Source: Tetragonia tetragonoides (Eukaryota > Streptophyta > Magnoliopsida > Caryophyllales > Aizoaceae). Taken from it: a stretch of 64,000 nt of DNA. How positions within the stretch are numbered: the first letter of the stretch is position 1; every line of letters starts with the position of its first letter. The notes under the pieces are model-generated. The model was given only the letters and a program-made list of their open reading frames with translations, ran no database searches and was not told where the DNA came from. Shown piece by piece: positions 47,681-58,038 of this stretch. The stretch lies in the NCBI GenBank assembly GCA_038025085.1, contig CM076140.1, forward strand, positions 21,391,501-21,455,500, in the 5' to 3' direction. A program made the position numbers and the translations under genes.

Positions 47681-48459
47681 GAAACCACATGGTTTCAAAC
47701 CTGCAGCCCAATTTTGATGGAGAGAACCAGAAACCATATGGTTTCATCACCAATTCCTAACAAAAAACGACTCCTACAATGAAACTAGATGGTTTTAAAA
47801 GTCGGATCATAAGTTTGTGGGAAACCAAGACCTAAAATAAACTGGAAATTGCTGCTGTCCAAATGATAATTGTATGATCAAGAAGAAACCAAATGGTTTC
47901 ATTTAATTCAAATAAAGTCCCTGGAAACCATATGGTTTCCAGAAAGGATGTAAGTTTAATTTTGAACTAAAATTCAGGACTTAAAAGGGCTGAAACAGAA
48001 GCCTGGAAAGTTGTTTGGACTTACTGTTTTACTTAAAACAGATCCGGAAATAAACAGGAATCCATATGGATTCAAAAAAAAATTCCAGACTCAAGCTTCT
48101 ATTAAGAATTCACATGGATTCTGAGATGGGAACGGTTTTGGATTTCGGACAATAGATTTAAAATCGTAAAAACAGAAGAATTCATTAGAAACCATATGGT
48201 TTCATAGATGAATTCCGGACTTAAAATCTAACAACCACTTAAAAGTTTAGGGATAAAGAGAAACCATATGGTTTCAATATTATCCCCATGAAAGAGCCTT
48301 TTGAAACCATCTGGTTTCACAGGTTCAAGAATTAAAATCGTCAGGAACATGAAGAATAAACGAAACCATCTGGTTTCATACATTCTTTTATAAAATCAGA
48401 ATCATCAACAAATAAATAAAAAAGACTTGCTTTGGGAATGAAGGAAACCATCCGGTTTC
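47681..48459. repeat. Array of twelve interspersed 16 bp palindromes in the LTR
   Basis: Consensus GAAACCATATGGTTTC. Copies start at 47681, 47730, 47781, 47885, 47924, 48058, 48106, 48188, 48260, 48303, 48362 and 48444. Centres vary (CACATG, CATATG, AGATGG, CAAATG, CATCTG, CATCCG) and nearly all keep CANNTG, the E-box pattern. Spacers are unique sequence of irregular length. Two copies use GAATCC/GGATTC-type arms, so arm changes are compensated on both sides in at least one copy (48058). Confidence 0.9.
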
Positions 48460-48998
48460 ATAACAATTCCTATGAAACAAAGCAAGGACCCTACCTGGCG
48501 AAGTTCTCTTCTTCTGATGTCTGCTTCTGTAGAACGTTGTTTTGTTCCAGTAGTGAAAGAGCAGGAGCAAAGATGAAGAATTAAGAAGCGTGGTTTATTT
48601 TATAAGTGAACTAAAAGGGGACTTATAATTGAACTAGGACTCTAAAAAATAAATCATTTAAATCTGAATTTCAGATTCAAATTCAAACAAAAGTCTCCAC
48701 TGGAATCACGCTTAATGTTTCCTATACCTAAGGGGACAATTTTAATTCAAATAATTAACTAAAACAATATTTTCTTGATTATTACAGCAAGTAAAAGTCA
48801 GAAAAACGAAAATACATGTTATACAATACAACATGTAAATAAAACAACATAAAAGAAAATATAAGAGACAGTAGCAAAGCGTATAGAAATAAGCAAGCAA
48901 TAAGCTCAAACTAAAATATCAAATGCAAGCACAAATTAGCTACTGTAAAAACATGAAAAGAAAACAGCAAAAACAGTGAAAATAAATACCTATCATGG

Positions 48999-49042
48999 AA
49001 CTACGAATGACTTGATCCCCTTTATAGGGGTACGTAGGCAAC
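48999..49042 (+). repeat. Hairpin motif, LTR copy
   Basis: ACTACGAATGACTTGATCCC followed by CTTTATAGGGG and TACGTAGGCA: the GATCCCC/GGGG arms pair across a short loop. The same motif recurs twice downstream of integrase (57551-57700). Confidence 0.65.
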
Positions 49043-49285
49043 TCAAATGAGTACATCCCAAATCAAATTTAAACCCCAAAATATGCCTAAAAAATTCTAA
49101 AGACAACTAATTTTTATTAAATTAGTACTAGTCGAAATCAAGAGGTGATCTCCTAAGCGGGGATGTAATTAAGGGCATTAGTGCCTTGAATAGGTTCGTA
49201 CCAAAATAATAAACCAATGTACAAGGTTTACATTGGAAGGTTGTGTTTTGCATACCGAGTTGCGATTTTTGCTTAACATAATTTT

Positions 49286-49304
49286 TGGCACCCTCGGTGG
49301 GACC
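49286..49304 (+). promoter_or_regulatory. Primer binding site of the Tat element
   Basis: TGGCACCCTCGGTGGGACC starts with the TGG that pairs with the CCA end of a tRNA, a few bases after the LTR end, as usual for this group. The tRNA was not identified. Confidence 0.6.
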
Positions 49305-49377
49305 CTATTTTCCTTTTCATCTTCGACTAGTATATAACATATAACTAAAATACTTAGTTTGTGTGCCTCCAGGAAAG

Positions 49378-52300
49378 ATGGCACCACAAGTTAACATTAA
49401 CCATGAAGAGGTCTCGATCACGTTCGTCCTGCAAGGAGGTGTCATGCGCAGAAAGCAAACCTTCAAATTGGTTGTCACCTTAGGCTCGAACAACAATGCT
49501 ATGGAAATTCCATTGGCAAATTCAATGGAGCCGCTTCGGCATGTAGATGAGAATGGGAACATAAGGCGTGTTCCAAAACAGAAAACCCCCGTCAAGAAGA
49601 CCAAGGTTCCTAACGCCAACAAGGCTAAGGTTCCTAGCACCAACAAGGCTAGTTCAAGGAGCACGGGTCCTAAACCTTCAAACAAAAACAAGAGAACTAC
49701 AGCGAAGAATGCCCCAAGAAGGTACGCTCAAACCAACCAAGCCTCGAGTTCGGGTAATGAGCCTGCAAAATGGAGTGTTGCTGTTGATCGTTCTGCTGCT
49801 GGCAGACCTGCTCCTGTAGCAGCACAAAGGCCAACTTCCCACGCTCCTCACAAGACTGCTCCTACTGTACGTGATGCACTTAGGGCTGCTGCACCTGCCA
49901 GGAGACAGGTTTATCCCTCTGCTAGACCTACTGCACCTGCCAGACCTGATGCACGCAGGGCTGCTGCACCTGCCAGTGGCCATGCTCAATATGCTGCCAC
50001 CAGAAGGCCTGCTGCACAACCAAGGCCTACTGTACAGCCAAGAAGGCCAACCAGAACTGCTCATACACTTAACAGAAGACCTGTTACAAGGTCAGTCTTG
50101 GGACCAGTGGTTAATCCCCCAAGACAATTTTTTGTTGGCACAATACCAATCACAATTGGTCAAATTGAGCAAACAATGACAACCTCCTATTCTGAGGAGA
50201 AAATTCACCCTCAAACACTAAAAGTTAAGATTTTTAAACCTTCTCCTTTGAAGGAAAACCAGCAAACTGAGCAAGTCTTTACATCTCCCTTCACACTCTT
50301 CAAAGGAAAAGGAAAGAAGGTTTTGACTATTGAAAATCAGATCCACGTCTCTAGTGACAGTGTGGAAGCTCGGAATTCCATAGGACCAATTACAAGGTCA
50401 AGAGCTAAAGTCTTGAGTTTTTCCGAGATAGCTTCACAATCTTCAGTTAATTCTCCCGAGAGCGAATCCGAAGAGGAGGTTACAAGCCCTCTGTTTTTGG
50501 ATGTTTTATTCAAGCAGACAGATTTTCCAACTCTCGTTTCACAGAAATCAGTGAGAAATCAAGTAAACCGAGATGAATCAGATAAAATGCCAGTTCTAGT
50601 GACAGGCATGACAAGTCTCGAAGAGCAAATGCAAGAATTACTGCGAAAGTTAGCTGAAAAGGATGCTGAAATTGCAGCGCTTGCAGCAGCTAATGCTCAT
50701 TCACAAACACATGGCCAGACAAATGGAGAGGGTCATAGTGGAAATTCAGGTATATCCCAACAAGAAGTCATGCGAATGATTGCTCAAGGTATACGTGACT
50801 ACCAAGCAGCCACAACTCCGCCCGCTCTGGATATCGGAAACCATACCCATCTCAATATGACACAATTCCATTCCCCCCGGGTTATCAAAAACCACATTTT
50901 GAAAAGTTTGATGGTATAAATGGGTCTCCTCAGGAGCATCTAGCCCATTTTTACTCAGCATGTGGTGAAACTGCTTTGGTCGATGCCTTATTCATTCGGT
51001 AATTGGTTCAATCCCTCAAAGGCTCGGCATTCACATGGTATACCCAACTTCTGCCCGGGTCTATTCACACATGGGATGATCTCCAAAGGGCATTTTTGGC
51101 ACAGTTTGTCAGCTCGAAAAAGAAAGTCTCTATCATAGATCTTGCCGACACTTGTCAAAAGCTAAATGAGGGTACAAATGATTTTATAACAAGATGGAGA
51201 AGCCTAAGCCTACAATGTCCCGAGAAGTTAAGTGAACAATCTGTAGTGCAAATGTGCGCAAATAATCTGCTTCCTCAGATTGCTACATATGTAGGCACGA
51301 CCAAACCTTAAAGCTTTGATGCTCTTGTTTCAAAGGCTTGCAATGTCGAAAGACAACTTGCTCGCCAGAAAAATATGTCAAACAAATCTCTTTCCAGCGA
51401 TGTCAAGAAGGATGAAGGTAAAAAGCCAGCAAAGAAAGGAGTGTCTATGGCAACCTTCATCAAAGCCAATGTCAAACCAAGTAGTAGCAGAAATGGAAAG
51501 AAAGAAGACAAGAGCAAGTCGAAGGAAAAAGCCCGGCTCACATTACAAGAAAGGAAAGAGAAGAAATATCCCTTTGACGATGAAGATGTTCAAGGGATTT
51601 TTGATGAATTGCTTGTTGCAAAAGCAATTTCCCTTCCGGAATCAAAACGGCCTAATGAGGCAAATAAGACAAGTGATCCCAATTATTGCCCTTATCATCG
51701 GATTATTAGTCATCCTATCAAGGATTGTTATGTTTTCAAGGTCTTGATTAAATCCATGATTAACAAGGGAGAAATTGAAATCGAAGGATCACCCTCCAAA
51801 GGGCCCACGACGTCTTCAAACGCCATTTCTTGTACAATTCCCGAAAATGAGGGAATACCAATAGTGTCTTTACCACCTAATGCCATACCCATACACTTTA
51901 TAGTAGACGGAGAAACCACAGTGGTATGGGCATATCCCGACATGCCTCGTCTAAGTCTAAATGCTCCTAATTTATATGAAATAATGATGGACTCAGTCTT
52001 GGAAATATGGGACTCGTCGGATGATGAAGACACAAACGGGTGGCAAACTCATTTTACTAGGAAGAGCTTTGAAAGAAACGTGACTCCAAGTCCTAATCCC
52101 GGTGTGAAAATTCGAGGACAAAAGCCATCCAAGCCGAAATCTAAGAAGAACAAAAAGAAGAAAACCAAGGCAAAGAAAAAGCCAGAGTTAACTTCCGAGG
52201 ATGAATATGTTCTCCCGAAAAGGGTCCCTATCACTTTGGAAGACTATATTCCAAAGGATTTCTTTGGGGGTGTTGTTTCTTCCGATGATGATGATGACTT

Positions 52301-52590
52301 TTTCGGTAGTGTTCAGTGTTGCATGACTACCGTAACTACCGTTGAAGAAGAAGAAAAGGAAGAGCAAGTGGAAGTAGATGAAGTGATTCTCCAATATGCT
52401 CGTCGTAATCGGAAATCTCAAGGAAATGAGAGGAAAAAAACTCACCAGATTCTCCAACTCAAACACTCGAGTCCGATGCAAATGACGAAGGACCAAGGGC
52501 TTTACTCAAGTCTAATGAGCAAGCATCTAGCTCGTCTACTTCAGCCCCTATTTCCCAAAATCAAAAGAAGAAAGAGCTTCCGAAAGAAAG
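49378..52590 (+). pseudogene. gag of the Tat element, broken
   Basis: The ATG at 49378 opens a 513-codon frame: a short conserved leader, then an Ala/Pro/Arg/Lys-rich basic region, then a coiled-coil-like stretch (EEQMQELLRKLAEKDAEIAA). The frame is lost by a single-base shift near 50820; the next frame carries the capsid-like part (LKGSAFTWYTQLLPGSIHTW, FLAQFVSSKKK, TNDFITRWRSLSLQCPEKLS) with stops at 51001 and 51309. From 51375 the frame is open again with basic, acidic and a CPYHRIISHPIKDCY zinc-knuckle-like motif. Not functional. Confidence 0.8.
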
Positions 52591-52591
52591 C

Positions 52592-53341
52592 TTGCCTATG
52601 CGGGCACCCTTGCCTATTTGTCGGAGTTCATACAAGGAAGTGGTGAAGTATGATGTTTTTAGCCACCTCCAACGGGTTCCTTCACGTTTGAGTGTTTATG
52701 ATGCCTTACAAATCTCAAATGAGTTAAGAAGGGCACTCATTTACGCTCTAATGAATCCCGATGAATACAGAGATAAGGTTGATCCCATTGAAGTCAATGA
52801 AGTGCACTTGCCCGCACTTAATCGATGCGCCTCATGCATGGCCTGCATCACATTTTCAGATGAAGACCTTCAAGTAGGAGTTGAATACCATAATAGACCA
52901 TTGTATGTCACAGGTCTAATTGGAGACACAAATGTAAATCGAATCCTGCTTGATTGTGGATCAGCCGTTAATCTCCTTCCACTTAGGATATTGAAAGCAA
53001 TGAGGATACCGTCAAGTCAATTATCTCCCACTTTGCTTACAATACAAGGATTCAACCAAGCGGGGCAAAAGGCTTTAGGTGCTATAGCTTTGAAAGTGGA
53101 AATGGACGATCTATACACAGATGCACTCTTTCATGTTATAGACGCCGATACTTCTTATAATTCCTTGCTTGGACGACCATGCTCCATAGTAGCAAGTCAG
53201 TGGCTTCTACTCTTCATCAATGCCTCAAATACACCGATGAAAATGGTAATGAAAGGACCATTCGAGGAGACCCAAATCCTTTTCATGGAAAAGATGTCAA
53301 TTATGCTGATGCCAAATTCTACAAGTCGACTACTTCCATGA
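52592..53341 (+). pseudogene. Aspartic protease region of the Tat element
   Basis: The motif NRILLDCGSAVNLLPL marks the retroviral-type aspartic protease; the active aspartate (52952-52954) is kept while the usual small residue after it is Cys. It is followed by LLGRPC, the second conserved block. The frame differs from gag and is lost again near 53200, where the downstream linker continues in another frame. Confidence 0.8.
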
Positions 53342-54215
53342 AAGGGGGCAATAAAATGAGAGAACCCAAAATTTCTGATCAAAAGGGTCCACGATGGGAC
53401 AATATGGTGGAAGATGAAGAAAGAGAGTTACGAGCCTCAAAGTCAAAGGTGTTGTTTAAGTACACCCCAAAAGCTAGAAGAAAGGTTGGATAAAAGCCTT
53501 TAGCTGGTGTTGGAGGTATCATGAATTCTCTTGTGACAAATTACACTTGTCCTCTTCGAAAGATTAGTCAATCTGTCCCGACCGAAAATTTGATAATCAC
53601 AAAATCAATCGGGAACAAGAGAATCGTATTTAAAGAGAATGCTCCAAATCCTCGTTCAAAGCCATCTTTTTCGGGAGGATTTCCGCCTTCTGATTCACAA
53701 AGGAAAAGGCGTAAATTCAGATTTTTCTCCAATAAGAAAGTGAACATCTCTCAGGAAGATGGAATCCTTAAAGTGTCGTTTCTCGAAGATGAACCCCAAG
53801 TTGCACATGATAATGGGGGCTCCAAAGAAAATGTCGATGATACGATGGCTTTAACCGTGCAAGAGAAGGAGATGTTCTCCGAAGAGCAACCGAGCCAAAC
53901 TCGAGTCTCCGTGTTTGAAAGACTTGGAAAAGTCAACAACTCAGTTTTCGATAGGCTGGGAGATGTTGACCTACCAGAACAAACTCGAAAGTGAGAAGGA
54001 ATAGAAAGTGGAGACTCAAGAAAAAGAAGCAATGGAAAAATCTAGTGAGGGAATATGGACAATGCCATGAAACTCAAGTCGAGGAAGTAAATGTTGTCAT
54101 TATTTCCGAGATAAACGATACCGAAATTTGTGCAAATGTTGAAAGTGACAGCACAAACGCATAAAGTCAACCAAAAGAGGATTTTGTTGACAAGGTAGAG
54201 TCTGCACCACCGGAA
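53342..54215 (+). pseudogene. Linker between protease and RT of the Tat element
   Basis: Open in part (53521-53994) with basic and Ser-rich text and a twofold repeat VFERLGKVN/VFDRLGDVD, then stops near 53992 and 54164. No enzymatic motif. Confidence 0.6.
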
Positions 54216-55718
54216 TTGGAAGATGGTGGTCAAGCTACAATTGATGAGCTTCGAGAAATAAACCTTGGCACTCTCGAAGAGCCAAAACCAATTTTTGTTA
54301 GCACTCAACTCAAAAGCGATGAAGTAAAGCTATATGAGCAACTCCTTTGCGAGTATAAGGATGTCTTTGCTTGGGGATACCAATATATGCCAGGCCTAGA
54401 TCCAACCGTGGCCATGCATAAATTGGCCGTTTCCGAGCAAATAAAGCCAGTTAAACAATCTCAAAGACGCTTTCGTCCAGAATTAGTGTTGCAAATAAAT
54501 ATTGAAGTAGAAAAGCTTATCAAAGCCGGGTTTATACGAGAAGTTCAATACCCAAATTGGTTAGCCAATATTGTCCTAGTGAGAAAGAAAAATGGGCAAC
54601 TTCGTATTTGTGTGGATTTTAGGGACTTAAATGATGCATGTCCTAAGGATGAATTTCCACTACCAATTACGGAACTTTTGGTTGATGCCACAACAGGTTT
54701 TGGCGCATTGTCCTTTATGGATGGTTTTTCGGGATATAATCAAATCAAAATGGATCCCGAGGATGAAGAGCTAACCGCATTTCGCGCACCTCAAGGCACA
54801 TTTTGCTATACAGTGATGCCTTTTGGTTTGAAAAATGCGGGGGTGACCTACCAGAGAGCCATGGCAGTCATCTTTCGTGACTTGCTTCATAACACAATTG
54901 AGTGTTACGTAGATAATTTGGTGGTGAAAACTAAGGAAAGGGAAAATCATCCCGACGATTTAAGAAAAATCTTTGGAAGGTTACGCCTACATCACCTGAA
55001 AATGAACCCCCTAAAATGTGCATTTGGGGTCACCTCCGGGAAATTCCTTGGTTTCGTCGTTCGACAACAAGGAATTGAAATTGATCCCGATAAGATCAAA
55101 GCGATAATGCAAATGCCTCCCCCAAGGAACCTAAGGGAGCTTCGTGGCTTACAAGGCAGGCTTGCCCATATCAGGCGATTCATATCAAACCTCTCCGGAA
55201 GGTATCAACCTTTCACAAGGCTAATGAAGAAAGATACGCCATTTATTTGGGACCAAGCTTGCCAGAATGCTTTTGAAAGCATTAAAGAATACCTAACAAA
55301 GCCATCTGTATTAATGGCGCCAGTACAAGGAAAACCATTGCTCTTATATACAGCAACCCTTGAACGGTCTCTAGGAGCTATGTTAGCTCAAATTAACGAT
55401 GAAAGAAAAGAGCAAGCCTTGTACTATATCAGTAGGACAATGGTTAGGGCGGAAGTAAACTATTCTTCTATGGAGAAAGTTTGTTTGGCTTTGGTATTTG
55501 CTACACAAAAGTTGAGGCATTATCTATTATCCCATCCTATCACTTTGATTTCAAAGGCGGATCCTTTAAGGTATATGTTGTCAAAGGCCGTGCTTTCAGG
55601 AAGATTGGCCAAATGGTCTATGCTTTTAACTTCATTTGATATCAAGTTTGTGTCACAAAAGGCAATAAAAAGGCCAAGCCATCGCCGACTTCCTAGCTGC
55701 ACACCCAAGCCTGGATAG
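54216..55718 (+). pseudogene. Reverse transcriptase and degenerate RNase H of the Tat element
   Basis: A 500-codon open frame carries all RT blocks: KAGFIREVQYPNWLANIVLV, LRICVDFRDLNDACPKDEFP, SFMDGFSGYNQIKM, VMPFGLKNAGVTYQRAM. The catalytic box reads YVDN instead of YVDD (AAT at 54915-54917), so the enzyme should be dead. The first RNase H follows (LLYTATLERSLGAMLAQ) and has lost its usual acidic start, as is common for this domain in Tat elements. The frame shifts near 55670. Confidence 0.88.
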
Positions 55719-55737
55719 TGAAGAAGTAAATGATGAT

Positions 55738-56532
55738 TTGCCAGATGAAGAAGTTTTTATGGTGGAAACATCATCATGGCAGTTGTATTTTGATGGAGCA
55801 TCAACGAGTCGAGGAGCCGGAGTTGGTATGGTGCTTGTCACACCTACAGGAGGACTCATTCCTTACTCCTTTTCTCTCCTCGAAACATGCTCAATTAATG
55901 TGGCGGAATATGAAGCATTAATCATTGGTCTTGAAATAGCACTTGGAATGCGCATTGACCATTTACAAGTGTTTGGCAATTCTCAATTGATCTTTAGACA
56001 AGTGAATGGACAGTACGAGGTGAGAAATGCTAAATTGATGCCACTCCATCAAAGAGCTAAAGATCTAGTGAATCAATTTCTTGAAATTGAAATCACTCAT
56101 GTACCAAGGTCCGAAAATGATAAGGCGGATGCTTTAGCAAAGCTTGCAGCATCATTGACTTTACCCGACAAAAGAGAAATTCAAGTCACAATTGGGGAAC
56201 GTCATGTGCTAGCACCTGTTGCAGACCGCTTCGAGGAAATTGAAGAAGTGAATGTGGTCTCAGTTTATGAAATTGAAGAAGAATCAGATTGGCGTCAACC
56301 AATAATCGAATATATGCGGTATGGCATTTTACCAACTGATTCAAAAAAGAAGGAAGATTTGAAACGACGAGCATTCAAGTTCACTTTTCAAAATGATACT
56401 TTGTATCGAAGAGCTTTTGATGGAATGTTACTTAGATGCTTGTCGGAAGAAGAAGCCGCTCATGTCCTTAAAGAGACATGTTACTTAGATGCTTGTGTGG
56501 AGCTCACCAAGCAGGCCCATGTTAGCCGATGA
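55738..56532 (+). pseudogene. Second (archaeal-type) RNase H of the Tat element
   Basis: YFDGASTSRGAGVGMVL, INVAEYEALIIGLEIA and ENDKADALAKLAAS are the blocks of the additional aRNH domain acquired by plant Tat elements. The third acidic position reads FGNSQL instead of GDSQL (AAT at 55978-55980). The frame continues toward integrase and overlaps it in another frame at 56489-56532. Confidence 0.85.
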
Positions 56533-57523
56533 AGTCAAAATGTTAGGCTATTATTGGCCTACAATGGTGCAAGATGCGATAAAGTTTGTAAAAGCTTGTC
56601 GGGACTGCCAAATTCATGGTGATTTCATCCATCAACCGCCTCAACTTCTTCATCCAAGTGTTCTATCTTGGCCTTTTGATACATGGGGTCTGGATGTGAT
56701 GGGTCCTTTTAAACCCTCATCATCCCGTGGCCACCTATACATCCTTGTAGCAACGGACTATTTTTCAAAATGGGGCGAGGCCGTGGCACTAAAAGAGGTG
56801 GGGGCAAAAGAAGTAGCTGATTTTATTCGGACTAGATTGATTTATCAATTCGGGGTCCCCTTAAAGATCATATCAGATAATGCCCTCTACTTCAAAAACC
56901 TAGTGATGATAAAATTGGCCGAGAAGTATAAGTTCAAACATAGCTTCTCATCAAATGGTCAAGCCGAAGCATTCAATAAAGTGCTTTGCAAGATTCTCAA
57001 GAATATGGTGTCAAAAACAAGGCGAGATTGGCATGAACGCTTACCCGAAGCCTTATGGGCTTATAGAACCACAGTGCGAACCTCAACTAGTTGCACGCCG
57101 TATAACTTGGTTTTCGGGTCTAAAGCGGTTTTACCCCTAAAGGTCCAATTGCCATCTCTCAGAGTAGCCATACAACTCACTAACCCGGATGAAAATGTCA
57201 GAATCAGACTAGCCGAGCTCGATGCACTTGATGAACGTAGGCTAGCGGTTCAACAAAGACTCGAAATTTACCAAGCTCAAGTCGCTGGTGCATTTAACAA
57301 GCGAGTAAAATTTCGGTCTTTTTCTGTTGGTGACCTGGTCCTAACAATCAGACGACCTATTGTCATTAATCGAAAGGCACGAGGGAAATTTGAGCCAAAA
57401 TGGGAAGGCCCATATGTAATCACCAAAATCTATCCCAAATGTGCTTATGAGCTTTCCAACTCCGAAGGCGAAGTGGTTTACTCTTGTGTAAATGGAAAGT
57501 TCGTGAAGAAATTCTTCACTTAA
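56489..57523 (+). pseudogene. Integrase of the Tat element
   Basis: A CRDCQIHG zinc-binding half is followed by the core with WGLDVMGPF (first Asp), KIISDNALYF (second Asp) and NGQAEAFNK (Glu). Between the second Asp and the Glu the segment is shorter than usual (KHSFSSNGQ), suggesting a small in-frame deletion. The C-terminus has GDLVLTIRRP and GKFEPKWEGPYVI and ends at a stop at 57521-57523. No chromodomain. Confidence 0.85.
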
Positions 57524-57550
57524 ATTCCGGCTAGTTGAGTTGTATTGATT

Positions 57551-57735
57551 TACGGTAGGCTTGATCCCTTACAAAAAGGGTACGTAGGCAGTCTAGCTAA
57601 AAAACTGTATGCTAGATGCATCCCCCCCACTAAAAAAAAAAGTTGTACAGAACTACGAAAGGCTTGATCCCTTATAAAAAGGGTACATAGGCAATCTAGC
57701 TAAATATAATAAAGCTAGACGCAGCCCCCTCAATA
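57551..57735 (+). repeat. Hairpin motif duplicated downstream of integrase
   Basis: GGCTTGATCCCTTACAAAAA GGGTACGTAGGCA (57551-57600) and GGCTTGATCCCTTATAAAAA GGGTACATAGGCA (57659-57700) are two copies of the LTR hairpin motif, each followed by CTAGCTAAA. Together they form a tandem duplication of about 105 bp period. Confidence 0.75.
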
Positions 57736-58038
57736 AATAAAAACCTTTTGGTTTACCATGACTTGTATACATTATTTTCCTTATTATTAGATAAAATGCA
57801 TCGTCACAATTTAGTGATAAATGGAATAAAATAAACAAATAAATAAACAAAGCCAATGATGCAATATCAATCAATAGAATGGAAGGAAAATAATGACCAC
57901 AAAAATAATAATGAAATTCATGTGTCACCAACATGATTAAAAAAAAAGGGACCAAATTATTCCATATGTCGACACAACGACAAATTCCAAACAAAGCAAC
58001 AAAGAGGAAATGTTCAAAAGGAATTGTTAAAACAAAAA

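Larger units (their letters stand above)
47072..49278 (+). repeat. 5' LTR of the Tat element
   Basis: It starts TGTTGAATC and is taken to end at TTAACA (49278), which gives matching inverted ends (TGTTGA/TTAACA). The first 1.13 kb aligns with 61122-62260. The end is set by the TTAACA and the following primer site and may be off by a few bases. It contains a palindrome array (47681-48459) and a conserved hairpin motif (48999-49042). Confidence 0.75.

Noticed and set aside
47681..48459. Repeated palindromes with unique spacers resembling a CRISPR array
   Set aside because: Spacing is irregular (33-130 bp), repeats vary, the sequence lies in a plant LTR, and there are no associated genes.
49678..50064. 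Minus-strand 128-codon Ser/Arg-rich frame
   Set aside because: It is a shadow of the Ala/Pro/Arg-rich gag region; no independent support.
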